Source: Sphingomonadaceae bacterium (GTDB taxonomy: Bacteria; Pseudomonadota; Alphaproteobacteria; Sphingomonadales; Sphingomonadaceae). From it: a DNA stretch of 64,000 bases. The translations under genes were made by a program, and so were the position numbers. Below the pieces are notes generated by a model that was not told the origin of the DNA, did no database searches, and saw nothing but the letters and a program-made list of their open reading frames with translations. Below are positions 32,978 through 43,105 of the stretch, one piece after another; position 1 is the stretch's first letter; each line of letters starts with the position of its first letter. The DNA is taken from contig JANWWL010000006.1 of NCBI GenBank assembly GCA_025056155.1, positions 1 to 64,000 of the forward strand. Direction: 5' to 3'.

Positions 32978-34093
32978 ATGGACCAGGCGATGACGCGGCG
33001 CGGCCTGATGGGCGCGGTTGGCTGGGCCGTGGCGGTGGGTGCCGCGCCGCCGGCGCGCGGAGCCACGGCTCAGGCCGAGCTCTCGGTCCATTTCGCCCCG
33101 CCGGCCGGGGTCGCCTTCCTGGCGCGCAACGAAAACCCGTACGGCCCGTCGGCCAAGGCCCTGGCCGCCATGGCCGAAGTGGCCCGCCACGGCTGCCGCT
33201 ACGCCAACGGGGCCGAGGCCGAACTCGCCGCCCGGATCGCCCGCCGCTTCGGTCTCACGCCCGACCATGTGATGGTGGGGCAGGGCTCGACCGAGGTGTT
33301 GAATTGCGCGGCCATGGCGCTGGGCCTGACGCGGGGCATCGTGGCGGCCGAGCTCACGTTCGACCCGCCGCTCCGCTGGGCCGAGGCCAAGGGAGTGGCC
33401 GTGCGCCGCGTGCCGCTGCGCTCCGACATGGGGGTGGACCTCGAGGCCCTGGCCGCCACCGGCCCGGCCGGGCTCGTCCACCTGGTGAATCCCAACAACC
33501 CCACGGGCCTCCTGATCCCGGGCGAGACGGTGCGCAACTTCGTGGCCGCCTTGAGCCCCAAGACGCCCGTGCTGGTCGACGAGGCCTACATCGAACTTGC
33601 CGACGGGGGCGAAGCGCATTCGGCCATCCCCAGGATCCGGGCGGGGGATCGCGTGGTCGTCACGCGCACCTTCTCCAAGCTGCACGGCCTCGCCGGCCTC
33701 AGGGTGGGCTATGCCCTGGGCCACCCCGAGCTCATCGCCGCGATGCGCGGCTGGTCCATGTCGAACGGCGGTAACGCGGCCGGTCTCGCCGCCGCCCTCG
33801 CCAGCCTCGAGGACGAAGCGTTCCTCGCCTTCTCGCGCGAACGCATCCGCACGGCGCGGGAGCGACTTGCGGCCGCCGCCCGCGCCCATGGGCTCGAGGT
33901 GCTGCCCTCGCACGCCAATTTCGTCTTCGCGCGCGTGGGCGATGCCGAGCGGCTGCGCGCCCGGCTGGCCGAGCGGGGGGTAATCGTGCGGGGCCCCTAT
34001 CCCGGGTTTCCCCAATGGTCGCGGGTCTCCTGCGGGCGCCTCGAGGACGTGGAGCGCTACGCCGCCGAACTGCCGCGCGCGCTCGCCGGCTGA
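32978..34093 (+). CDS. PLP-dependent class I/II aminotransferase (histidinol-phosphate aminotransferase-like) with apparent Tat signal
   Basis: N-terminus MTRRGLMGAVGWAVAVGAAPPARGATAQA; NPNNPTG; Schiff-base region TRTFSKLHGLAGLRVGY. Confidence 0.88.
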   Translation: MDQAMTRRGLMGAVGWAVAVGAAPPARGATAQAELSVHFAPPAGVAFLARNENPYGPSAKALAAMAEVARHGCRYANGAEAELAARIARRFGLTPDHVMVGQGSTEVLNCAAMALGLTRGIVAAELTFDPPLRWAEAKGVAVRRVPLRSDMGVDLEALAATGPAGLVHLVNPNNPTGLLIPGETVRNFVAALSPKTPVLVDEAYIELADGGEAHSAIPRIRAGDRVVVTRTFSKLHGLAGLRVGYALGHPELIAAMRGWSMSNGGNAAGLAAALASLEDEAFLAFSRERIRTARERLAAAARAHGLEVLPSHANFVFARVGDAERLRARLAERGVIVRGPYPGFPQWSRVSCGRLEDVERYAAELPRALAG

Positions 34094-34169
34094 AGCCCTA
34101 CCGTCCCTGCATGCCCGCCCCGCCAACGCCGGGGCTGGCGGCCGACCAGGGCCAGCGACAATATCAGAA

Positions 34170-34772
34170 GTGTCGGAAACGTCGGAAAGGGTTGTGATGG
34201 ATCTGCCGCCCCTCATCCGCGCGTTCGTCCTCCACTTCGGGGAGATGGGCGGACGCTGGGGCATCAGCCGCACCGTGGGGCAGATCTACGCCCTCCTCTT
34301 CCTGTCGGACCGGCCGCTCGCCGCCGACGACATCGTGAGGGCGCTCGGTGTGTCGCGTTCGAACGTATCGATGGGGCTCAAGGAGCTCCAGGCCTGGCGC
34401 CTTGTGGAACTTCGGCACGTGCCGGGCGACCGGCGCGACCATTTCACCACGCCCGAGGACATCTGGCAAATCGTGCGCACGCTCGTCGAGGAGCGGCGCC
34501 GGCGCGAGATCGACCCGACGCTGAGCGTATTGCGCACGCTGCTCATGGAAGCCCCGCGGGACGCGGCCGAACGGCACGCCCAGGCCCGCATGGCCGAGAT
34601 GCTGGAGCTCATCGAGCTCCTCACCCGTTGGTACGCCGACGTCTCGACACTGGAAACCGACCGGCTGGTGGCGTTGCTGCGGCTGGGGGCCGGCGTGGCC
34701 CGGCTGGTCGACCGGGCGGGCCGCCTGCTGCCGGCCGGCCGCTCTGCCCCCTCTGAGGAGGTGGATCGATGA
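34170..34772 (+). CDS. GbsR/MarR family transcriptional regulator
   Basis: Winged-helix region RPLAADDIVRALGVSRSNVSMGLKELQAWRLVELRHVPGDRRDHF; GTG at 34170 or ATG at 34197; overlaps cydA. Confidence 0.85.
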   Translation: MSETSERVVMDLPPLIRAFVLHFGEMGGRWGISRTVGQIYALLFLSDRPLAADDIVRALGVSRSNVSMGLKELQAWRLVELRHVPGDRRDHFTTPEDIWQIVRTLVEERRRREIDPTLSVLRTLLMEAPRDAAERHAQARMAEMLELIELLTRWYADVSTLETDRLVALLRLGAGVARLVDRAGRLLPAGRSAPSEEVDR

Positions 34773-36139
34773 CCGCTCTCGATTCCCTGATGCTGGCCCG
34801 CATCCAGTTCGCCCTGAACGTGAGCTTCCACATCCTCTTTCCCACGATCACCATCGCGCTGGGCTGGATGCTGCTCGGCATGAAGCTCGCCTGGAAGCGC
34901 ACGGGCGAGGAGGCCTGGATGGAGGCCTACCGCTTCTGGGTGAAGGTCTTCGCACTCGCCTTCGGCATGGGCGTGGTGTCGGGGATCACCATGAGCTTCC
35001 AATTCGGCACGAACTGGCCCGGATTCATGGAGAAGGTGGGCAACGTGGCCGGCCCCCTGCTCGCCTACGAGGTGCTCACCGCCTTCTTTCTCGAGGCGGT
35101 GTTCCTGGGCATCATGCTCTTCGGCTTCCGCCGCGTGCCCGACTGGGTGCACACGCTCTCGACCCTCCTCGTGGCCGTGGGCACCACGGCTTCGGCCTTC
35201 TGGATCCTGGTGCTCAACTCGTGGATGCACACGCCGGCGGGCTTCGAGATCCGCGACGGCGTGGTGCACGCCACCGACTGGTGGGCGGTGGTGTTCAACC
35301 CCTCGATGCCCTACCGCCTGGCGCACACGCTGCTGGCCTCGGGGCTGACCGTGGCGTTCCTGATGGCGGGGCTGTCGGCCTGGCGGTGGCTCAAGGGCGA
35401 TCGGGGGGCCGACGTGCGCCTGACGCTGAAGGCCGCCATCCTGACGGCCGCGGCCCTCATCCCCCTCCAGATCGTGGCGGGCGACCTCCACGGCCTCAAC
35501 TCGCTCGAGCACCAGCCGGCCAAGGTGGCCGCGATCGAGGCCAACTGGGAGACGCGGGGGCGCGCGCCCCTCGTCCTCTTCGGCGTGCCCGACGAGGACG
35601 CGCGCACGACCCACTTCGAGGTGGCGATCCCGGCCGGGGCCAGCGTGGTCTTGCGCCACGACCCCGAGGGCGTCGTGCCGGGCCTCGACGCCTTCCCAGG
35701 TCGACACCCGCCCGTGGCTCCCGTCTTCTGGGGCTTCCGGCTGATGGTGGGGGTAGGCCTCCTGATGCTCGCGCTCGCCTGGTGGGGGGCCTGGCGCCTG
35801 CGCCGGGGCGGCGTGGAGGGCCTGTCCCGCCCGTTCCTCAAGGCCCTCGTCGCCATGACCTTTTCGGGCTGGGTGGCAACACTTGCCGGCTGGTACGTGA
35901 CCGAAATCGGCCGGCAGCCGTGGCTGGTGACGGGCGTGCTCACCACCGCCGAAGCCGCCGCGCCCCATGCGGCCGGCACCGTGGCCGCCACCTTGCTGCT
36001 CTACCTCATCGTCTACGCCGTGCTGATCGCGGCGTTCGTCGCCGTGCTCTTCCACCTGGCCGGCCGCGGGGCCGCAAGCGCCGACGCGCGCGGCCTGTTC
36101 CCGCCCGTCGTGACACCCCGGTTCACCGCCGCGGAGTAG
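34769..36139 (+). CDS. cydA: Cytochrome bd-type ubiquinol oxidase subunit I
   Basis: ARIQFALNVSFHILFPTITIALGW; GWYVTEIGRQPW; appears to have the short Q-loop of CIO-type oxidases. Confidence 0.95.
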   Translation: MTALDSLMLARIQFALNVSFHILFPTITIALGWMLLGMKLAWKRTGEEAWMEAYRFWVKVFALAFGMGVVSGITMSFQFGTNWPGFMEKVGNVAGPLLAYEVLTAFFLEAVFLGIMLFGFRRVPDWVHTLSTLLVAVGTTASAFWILVLNSWMHTPAGFEIRDGVVHATDWWAVVFNPSMPYRLAHTLLASGLTVAFLMAGLSAWRWLKGDRGADVRLTLKAAILTAAALIPLQIVAGDLHGLNSLEHQPAKVAAIEANWETRGRAPLVLFGVPDEDARTTHFEVAIPAGASVVLRHDPEGVVPGLDAFPGRHPPVAPVFWGFRLMVGVGLLMLALAWWGAWRLRRGGVEGLSRPFLKALVAMTFSGWVATLAGWYVTEIGRQPWLVTGVLTTAEAAAPHAAGTVAATLLLYLIVYAVLIAAFVAVLFHLAGRGAASADARGLFPPVVTPRFTAAE

Positions 36140-36143
36140 CGCC

Positions 36144-37151
36144 ATGACGCCCTTCCTTCCGCCCGACTGGCTGCCCGTGATCTTCGCCGCCCTGATGGGC
36201 GTGGCCATCCTGTTCTACGTCGTCCTCGACGGCTTCGACCTTGGGGTGGGCATCCTCACGCGCGGCCAGCCCGCCGCCGAGCGCAGCCGCATGATCGCCT
36301 CGATCGGGCCTTTCTGGGACGCGAACGAGACCTGGCTCGTCCTGGGCATCGGGCTTTTGCTGGTCGCCTTCCCCATCGCCCATGGCATCATCCTCACGGC
36401 CCTCTACCTGCCGGTGGCGATCATGCTGGTGGGGCTCATCCTGCGCGGCGTGGCCTTCGAATTCCGCGCCAAGGCCCCGCGGCTCCAGCAGGGCGCCTGG
36501 GATGCGGCCTTCTTCTGGGGTTCGCTGCTCGCGGCCCTTGCGCAAGGCTGGATGCTGGGCGCCTACATCCTGGCCTTCGACACTTCGCTTCCCGCCCTCC
36601 TCTTCTGTGCGCTGACGGCCGTGTGCCTGGCGGCCGGCTATGCCTTCGTGGGCGCGTCCTGGCTCATCTGGAAGACGGATGGCGCCCTTCAGGTGAAGGC
36701 CGTGCGCTGGGCCCGCGTGACCCTCCTGTTCACGGCGCTCGGCATCCTGGCCGTCTCGGTCGCCACGCCTCTCGTGAGCCCCCGAATCTTCGCCCGCTGG
36801 TTCCGACTGCCGGAGTTCATCCTGCTCGCACCCATCCCGCTCATGACGGGCCTGCTGGTGCTGGGGCTGCTCGTGTTCCTGCGCCGCCATCCGCGCGACG
36901 GGGACCGGTTGTCGTGGGTGCCGATGGTGGGGGCCACCGCCCTGTTCGCCCTGGGCTTCTTCGGTCTCGCCTACAGCTTCTATCCCTACGTGGTGCCCGA
37001 CCGGCTCACGATCTGGCAGGCTGCGGCGAGCCCCGAATCCCTCTCCATCATCCTGGTGGGCACGCTGTTCGTCCTGCCCGTCATCCTCGCCTATTCCGCC
37101 TTCGCCCACTGGGTGTTCCGCGGCAAGGCAAGCGAGCTTTCCTACGGGTGA
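36144..37151 (+). CDS. cydB: Cytochrome bd-type ubiquinol oxidase subunit II
   Basis: FYVVLDGFDLGVGIL; IGPFWDANETWLVLG. Confidence 0.95.
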   Translation: MTPFLPPDWLPVIFAALMGVAILFYVVLDGFDLGVGILTRGQPAAERSRMIASIGPFWDANETWLVLGIGLLLVAFPIAHGIILTALYLPVAIMLVGLILRGVAFEFRAKAPRLQQGAWDAAFFWGSLLAALAQGWMLGAYILAFDTSLPALLFCALTAVCLAAGYAFVGASWLIWKTDGALQVKAVRWARVTLLFTALGILAVSVATPLVSPRIFARWFRLPEFILLAPIPLMTGLLVLGLLVFLRRHPRDGDRLSWVPMVGATALFALGFFGLAYSFYPYVVPDRLTIWQAAASPESLSIILVGTLFVLPVILAYSAFAHWVFRGKASELSYG

Positions 37152-39529
37152 GGGACGAGCACGAGCGTCCACCGCGGCGGGCCGGGCAGGAAGGGGGCGG
37201 GCCGACCCTCCAGCCAGTCCCGGTGCCCGGCCAGATACCAGGGTGCCCGCGGGTTGCCCGAGGGACTTCCGCCCATGTGGAACAGGCCCCGGGCCTCGTG
37301 GCCAGGCGAGACGGCGAAGCGCTCCGAGGCTCCGAACCCCGGCGCCTGGGCTCTCACCGTGGCCCGGTCGCCCGGCACGGGCGCATCCCTGGGATCCGTG
37401 AGCCAGCCGAGCGGCGGGAAGAGGCGCGACAGGGGATGCCGCACGCCCGCCCGGCCCACCTCGCCCCAGGCGAATCGCCGGGCGCCGCCCGCCTCGGCCA
37501 CGTCCTCGGCCAAGGCCTCGAGCACGTCGTCCATGAACGCTCCCCAGCTGGCGTGCCCCGGAGGCACGAGAGCCGCCGGCCGCGCTTCGAGCAGGCGGCG
37601 CACCGCGCCGTCGGCCTGGGGGGGGGCGTAGGTGCGGCGGAACAACCGGCCCTCGGGCTTGCCCAGATAGGCGGCGTAGAGCCGCTCGACGGTGAGCGCC
37701 CGGAAGCGAGCGACGAGCCGGTAGCCCACCGACTCCGGCACGGCCCGCCCGCCCCAGGCGCGCACGAAGGGCACGAGGCGGACAAGCTCGGCGCGGCCGG
37801 AGCGGGCCTGAAGCTCGGCCAGCAGCCGGCGCTGCCACCAGGCCTCGCGCAGGTTCACGTCGTCGAGCTGGATCCGCAGGAAATCGGCCGGGGCAAACCG
37901 CTCCGCCGCGAACAGCAGGTCGCGAATCCGCCGCGCGCGGGCGCCGATGTCGTAGCCCCCGTCGCCCAGGAGAGCGTACGCGTTGCCCCCCACCACACGG
38001 GCGTTGGCCGTCCAGATGCGCCCCGAAGGCGGGTTGCGGACGACGGGTATGGCCTCGGGGCCCAGCAGGCCCCGCCAACCCCGCGTGCCGTCCGCGAAAC
38101 TCACCGCGTCCCGGCCGTCGAAGCCAAAGCGGTCGGGCACTTGGCCGATGATCGTCCAGGCGATTCGGCCCTCGCGGTCGCCCACCACGAAGTTCTGCTG
38201 GGGGATGGCGGCCCGGTGGGCGATGGCGATCGCCTCGTCGACCCCCGCGGCCTGCTCTAGCGCCAGGAAGGGTTCCAGCTTGACCGCGTCGGGGCGATGC
38301 GCGGTCCAGATCATCGCGATGGGGCGCCCGCGGGCGTCCTGACCCACCACGGGGCCCCAGACCGTCTCCCGGACGTCGAGCGTGACCGAGCCCAGCCGGT
38401 GGCCGATGCGTTCGCGGAACGTCCGGAAGGGCCGCTCGCCGTCCGGCGTGCGATAGAAGCCGGGCCGCGTCTCCTCCACCACCACGGCGTCGGCGGTGTC
38501 GATGTAGCTGTTGGTGAACCCCCACGCGATCCGGCCGGTGGAGCCTGCCACGACGAAGGGTGAACCCGGCAAGGTGACACCCGTGGCGTCGAGCGTGGGC
38601 GCACCCATGACCTGGAGGCGCGCGCGGTACCAGGTGCCGGGAACGCTGAGGCCCAGATGCATGTCGTTGGCCACGAGCGCCGCACCCGTGGTCGAAAGCG
38701 GGCCGGCCACCGCCCAGTTGTTGCTGCCGGCCACCGGTCGCCCCGCCTCGGCGGGCACCTCGGCGGGGCCCGCCGGGGGGTCCCGATGGGCCATCAGCCC
38801 TCGGGGCAAGGGCGAGGCGGGCAACGTCGAACCGTCGAGCGGTGCGTCGAGCCAGGTCGAAGCGGGGAACAGGAAGTCGGCCCAGCCCGGGCCCAGCCGG
38901 GTTTCGGCATGGGCGCGGTCGAGCTCGCGCTCGGGCACCAACGGCTGGAGGTTGAGATACATGGCGAACACCGTCAGCACCGTGTCCTCGGGCGCCCAGG
39001 GTTTTGGCCGCGTGAGCAGGAAGCGATACTCGAACGGTGGGCCGCCCAGGTCGTTGAGGCCGGCGTTCACGCCCGCCACGTAGGCATCGAGCAGCCGCCG
39101 CTCGGCCGCCGTACCCCGGGCCACGATGGCGTGCGCCCGCGCTCGGAAGCGGTGGACCCGCACCCGGCGGTCGAGCGGCAGGGCGACCGGCCCCAGGAGT
39201 TCGGCGAGCTCGCCAGCCGCCGCGCGGCGCAGCAGGTCCATCTGGAAGAACCGCTCCTGGCCGTGCAGGAATCCAAGGGCGAAGGCCACGTCCTGGCGGT
39301 TGGCCCCGCGGATGACGGGCACGCCGGCGGCATCGCGCGCGATGACGACCGGCGCCGTCAGGCCGGCCAGGGCGATCCGCCCCTCCGCACGGGGGAGCGA
39401 CCGATCCATGGCCCGCCACCAGGAGGCCACCCAGAGCCCGCCCGACAGGACCAGCAGGCCCGCCACGAGAGCGAGGGCGCGGAGCCCGCGCTTGAGCACC
39501 GCCCGCCGCGCCCGGCCCCCCGCGTGCAT
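37142..39529 (-). CDS. Penicillin acylase family protein (Ntn hydrolase)
   Basis: GFLHGQERFFQMDLLRRAAAGELAELLG; nucleophile region AGSNNWAVAGPLSTTGAALVANDMHLGLSVPGTWY. Confidence 0.93.
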   Translation of the reverse strand: MHAGGRARRAVLKRGLRALALVAGLLVLSGGLWVASWWRAMDRSLPRAEGRIALAGLTAPVVIARDAAGVPVIRGANRQDVAFALGFLHGQERFFQMDLLRRAAAGELAELLGPVALPLDRRVRVHRFRARAHAIVARGTAAERRLLDAYVAGVNAGLNDLGGPPFEYRFLLTRPKPWAPEDTVLTVFAMYLNLQPLVPERELDRAHAETRLGPGWADFLFPASTWLDAPLDGSTLPASPLPRGLMAHRDPPAGPAEVPAEAGRPVAGSNNWAVAGPLSTTGAALVANDMHLGLSVPGTWYRARLQVMGAPTLDATGVTLPGSPFVVAGSTGRIAWGFTNSYIDTADAVVVEETRPGFYRTPDGERPFRTFRERIGHRLGSVTLDVRETVWGPVVGQDARGRPIAMIWTAHRPDAVKLEPFLALEQAAGVDEAIAIAHRAAIPQQNFVVGDREGRIAWTIIGQVPDRFGFDGRDAVSFADGTRGWRGLLGPEAIPVVRNPPSGRIWTANARVVGGNAYALLGDGGYDIGARARRIRDLLFAAERFAPADFLRIQLDDVNLREAWWQRRLLAELQARSGRAELVRLVPFVRAWGGRAVPESVGYRLVARFRALTVERLYAAYLGKPEGRLFRRTYAPPQADGAVRRLLEARPAALVPPGHASWGAFMDDVLEALAEDVAEAGGARRFAWGEVGRAGVRHPLSRLFPPLGWLTDPRDAPVPGDRATVRAQAPGFGASERFAVSPGHEARGLFHMGGSPSGNPRAPWYLAGHRDWLEGRPAPFLPGPPRWTLVLVPHP

Positions 39530-39604
39530 GCACCCCGATAGGCGGAACCGAAGGTGCGGGCCAAGCCCCGTGACAGCGGGTGCGCCGATGCTACATCGCG
39601 GGCC

Positions 39605-41473
39605 ATGGCGGAATGGGACGCGCTGGAACGGTTTCGGCAGGCGCTCGAAGCCAGCATGCGGGCACTGGGCCGCCGACCGGCGTGGCAGTTGGGCTACACG
39701 GCCGAGCAGCCGCACTGCCAGGGCGATTCCGCGCGCATCCCCCAACCCGCGCGCACCTTCCCGGAGGATCAGGTGGCCGAAGCGCGCGGCTGGGCCGACG
39801 CGTTCGCCCTCCACCGCCGCTTCCACGACCCAGCGGTGGCGGCGGCCGTCGCCGTGCCGCCGGGCCTTGCCCGGGAATGCCTGGCCGCGGCCGAGCAAGC
39901 CCGGGTGGAAGCGCTGGGAGCGGCCGAGATGGCCGGGGTGGCCCAGAACCTGCGCCGCATGACCGAGGCGCGCTTGCGCCGAGACCCGATCGTGCGCGCC
40001 CGCTCGGCCGAGGAGGTGCCGCTGGCCACGGCCATGCACCTCCTGGTGCGCGAACGCCTGACGGGCGAGCCGACCCCGGCCCTGGCCGCGGGCGCGCTGG
40101 CCTTGGTGCGGGCGGGCATCGAGAAACGCGCCGGGGCCCACCTCGACGCGCTCGTCGCCTGCGCGCACGACCAGAGGGCCTTCGCGGAAGCTTTTCGCCA
40201 GGTGTTGGCCGACCTTGGGCTCGCGGAGCCGCTGGCCTCTGATGTCGACGAGGAGCCGGAGCCCGCCGCGGCCGAAGAGGATGCCGCAACGGCACCCGAC
40301 GAGGCCGACGCGGGCGATCCGTTGGGGCCGGAAGAGGCGCTCGCGGCGCGGGCCGAGCCGTGCCCGGAGCCGGGCGACGCGGAGGCGACGGCCACGCCCA
40401 CCGAACTTGTCGAGGGGCCCGAAGCCCACGACGGGGATGAGGGCGAGGCCGGCATGGTGCCGTGGCGGCCCAACCTGCCCGAGCGGCGGCAGCCGCCCGA
40501 CTTCGACTATCGCGTGTTCACCCACGCGCACGATGAAGTGGTGGCGGCCGAAGACCTGTGCGATCCCGAGGAACTCGACCGGTTGCGCGGCTACCTCGAC
40601 CAGCAGTTGGTGAGCCTGCAGGGGGCCGTCACCAAGCTCGCCAACCGGCTGCAACGCCGCCTGCTGGCCCAGCAGAACCGGGCTTGGGAGTTCGATCGGG
40701 AAGAAGGCCTGCTGGATACCGCGCGCCTGACCCGCGTGGTGACGAGCCCGGAACATCCCCTGTCGTACAAGGTCGAACGCGACACCGAGTTCCGGGACAC
40801 GGTGGTGAGCCTGCTGATCGACAATTCAGGTTCGATGCGGGGCCGGCCCATCTCGATCGCGGCCATTTCGGCCGACATTCTGGCCCGCACGCTGGAACGC
40901 TGCGGGGTGAAGACGGAGATCCTGGGCTTCACCACGCGCGCGTGGAAGGGGGGCCAAAGCCGGGAGGATTGGCTGGCCGCCGGCCGCCCGCCGCAGCCCG
41001 GTCGTCTCAACGACCTGCGGCACATCGTCTACAAGCCCGCGGACGCGCCCTGGCGACGGGCCCGCCGCAACCTGGGCTTGATGATGCGCGAGGGGCTCTT
41101 GAAGGAGAACATCGACGGCGAAGCGCTGCTCTGGGCGCACGGCCGCTTGATCGCCCGGCCCGAAGACCGTCGGATCTTGATGGTCATCTCCGACGGCGCG
41201 CCGGTGGACGATTCGACCCTGTCGGCCAACTCGGGCAATTATCTCGAGCGCCACCTGCGTCAGGTAATCGCGTGGATCGAGGAGAAGAGCCCCGTCGAGC
41301 TCATCGCCATCGGCATCGGTCACGACGTCACGCGTTACTATCGCCGGGCCGTGACCATCATGGACGCCGAGCAGCTGGGGGGCGCCATGATCGACCAGTT
41401 GGCCCAGCTGTTCGAAGAGCCAGGTCCAACCCGGCGGCCCGTGCGCGCCGGCCGGCGCCCGGCACACCGCTAG
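39605..41473 (+). CDS. cobT: Cobaltochelatase CobT subunit
   Basis: [30 protein letters not shown]-type [14 protein letters not shown]; acidic middle region. Confidence 0.94.
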   Translation: MAEWDALERFRQALEASMRALGRRPAWQLGYTAEQPHCQGDSARIPQPARTFPEDQVAEARGWADAFALHRRFHDPAVAAAVAVPPGLARECLAAAEQARVEALGAAEMAGVAQNLRRMTEARLRRDPIVRARSAEEVPLATAMHLLVRERLTGEPTPALAAGALALVRAGIEKRAGAHLDALVACAHDQRAFAEAFRQVLADLGLAEPLASDVDEEPEPAAAEEDAATAPDEADAGDPLGPEEALAARAEPCPEPGDAEATATPTELVEGPEAHDGDEGEAGMVPWRPNLPERRQPPDFDYRVFTHAHDEVVAAEDLCDPEELDRLRGYLDQQLVSLQGAVTKLANRLQRRLLAQQNRAWEFDREEGLLDTARLTRVVTSPEHPLSYKVERDTEFRDTVVSLLIDNSGSMRGRPISIAAISADILARTLERCGVKTEILGFTTRAWKGGQSREDWLAAGRPPQPGRLNDLRHIVYKPADAPWRRARRNLGLMMREGLLKENIDGEALLWAHGRLIARPEDRRILMVISDGAPVDDSTLSANSGNYLERHLRQVIAWIEEKSPVELIAIGIGHDVTRYYRRAVTIMDAEQLGGAMIDQLAQLFEEPGPTRRPVRAGRRPAHR

Positions 41474-42393
41474 CCGCGCGGGTGCGTCGAGCGGTGGACG
41501 TCGAGCAGGTGGCGGGCGTCGACCTCGGTATAGATCTGGGTGGACGATAGGCGGGCGTGGCCCAGCAGCTCCTGGATGGCCCGCAGGTCGGCCCCGCGGG
41601 CCAGCAGGTGGCTGGCGAAGCTGTGGCGCAGGGCGTGGGGCGTGGCGGTCTCGGGCAGGCCCAGGCGCACGCGCGCTTGGCGCACGGCCCGCCGCACTAC
41701 GTCGGCCGACAGCGGCCCGCCCTTGGCCCCCCGGAACAGCGGCGCCCCCCGCTGCGGCGCGAACGGGCAGAGGTCGACGTAGCGCGCCACCGCCTGGGCC
41801 ACGACGGGCAGGATCGCCACGGTGCGCATCCGCCCGCCCTTGCCGCGCACGCGCAAGGTCTGGGCGAGCGGCCAGACCCCACCATCGAGGGCGAGCGCTT
41901 CGGCAATGCGCAGACCCGCCCCGTAAAGGAGCAGCAGCACGGCGGTATCCCGCGCGGCGATCCAAGGGATGGGCGCATGGCCTGCCGTTTCGGCCAGGGC
42001 GCGGGCGTCGTCGGCCGCCAAGGGGCGCGGCACCGCCCGGGGCAGGCGGGGCGCCTCGATCCTGAGGACGGCGGACATTTGCAGCCCGCTCCTTCGGCCG
42101 AGGAACCGTGCGAACGACCTCAGGGCCGACAGCGCCCGGGCGACGCCCCGGTTCCCCAGTCCCCGCATGCGGCGGGCGGCCAGGTAACCCCGCACGTCGG
42201 CCGCCGTCAGGCCCGCCAGGTGCCGGGCCTCGGGCTCCTCGCCCAGCACCTGGCGCAAGTGGGCGAGAAACGTCTGGCCCGTGTGGCGATAGGCCCGCAC
42301 CGTGTGGGGAGACAGGCGCCGCTCGTGGGCCAGGGCCTGAAGCCAGGCCCGGAGCAGCTCGGCAGCGGGCATGGTGGGCGGCCAGGCGGCCAT
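41470..42393 (-). CDS. xerC: Tyrosine recombinase XerC
   Basis: [49 protein letters not shown]. Confidence 0.93.
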   Translation of the reverse strand: MAAWPPTMPAAELLRAWLQALAHERRLSPHTVRAYRHTGQTFLAHLRQVLGEEPEARHLAGLTAADVRGYLAARRMRGLGNRGVARALSALRSFARFLGRRSGLQMSAVLRIEAPRLPRAVPRPLAADDARALAETAGHAPIPWIAARDTAVLLLLYGAGLRIAEALALDGGVWPLAQTLRVRGKGGRMRTVAILPVVAQAVARYVDLCPFAPQRGAPLFRGAKGGPLSADVVRRAVRQARVRLGLPETATPHALRHSFASHLLARGADLRAIQELLGHARLSSTQIYTEVDARHLLDVHRSTHPRG

Positions 42394-42400
42394 GCGAGGT

Positions 42401-43054
42401 TCAGCCGATCCGCTGGCCCGTCTGCGCCCAGTCGGCCAGGAACTGTTCCAGGCCCCGGTCGGTCAAGGGATGCCGGAACAGCTGGCGCAGCACGGCCGGC
42501 GGCATGGTCGCCACGTCGGCCCCGATCCGGGCCGCCTGCAGCACATGGACCGGATGGCGCACCGACGCCACGAGGATCCGGGTCGGGAAGCGATAGTTGG
42601 CGAACACCCGGCGGATGTCCTCGATGAGCGCCATGCCCTCGAAGCCCACGTCGTCGTGCCGCCCCACGAAGGGCGAGACGAAGGTGGCCCCTGCCTTGGC
42701 CGCGAGCAGCGCCTGGGGCGCGGTGAAGCACAGCGTCACGTTCACCATCGCCCCGTCGGCCGTGAGCGCGCGACAGGCGCGCAGGCCATCGGGCGTCAAG
42801 GGCAGCTTGATGCAGACGTTGGGAGCGATCGCCCGCAGCACGTCGGCCTCGCGCCGCATCCCGTCGTAGTCGGTCGCCACCACCTCGGCCGAAACGGGAC
42901 CCGCCACGAGGCCGCAGATCTCGCGCACCACGGCCAGGAAGTCGCGGCCCGACCGGCGCACGAGCGTAGGGTTGGTCGTCACGCCGTCCACGAGCCCCAG
43001 CGGGGCGAGCTCGGCGATCTCGCCCACGTCCGCGGTGTCGAGGAAGAACTGCAT
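42401..43054 (-). CDS. Fructose-6-phosphate aldolase / transaldolase family
   Basis: [48 protein letters not shown]. Confidence 0.94.
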   Translation of the reverse strand: MQFFLDTADVGEIAELAPLGLVDGVTTNPTLVRRSGRDFLAVVREICGLVAGPVSAEVVATDYDGMRREADVLRAIAPNVCIKLPLTPDGLRACRALTADGAMVNVTLCFTAPQALLAAKAGATFVSPFVGRHDDVGFEGMALIEDIRRVFANYRFPTRILVASVRHPVHVLQAARIGADVATMPPAVLRQLFRHPLTDRGLEQFLADWAQTGQRIG

Positions 43055-43105
43055 CGGCACCTCCGGGCTTTTGCGGTCCATCGCCCGGCGGCCTAGGCGG
43101 GGTCA

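Noticed and set aside
41470-42393. XerC as integrase of a mobile element
   Set aside because: Sits beside transaldolase-like and priA, a recognised alphaproteobacterial housekeeping neighbourhood, with no att-like repeats or cargo.
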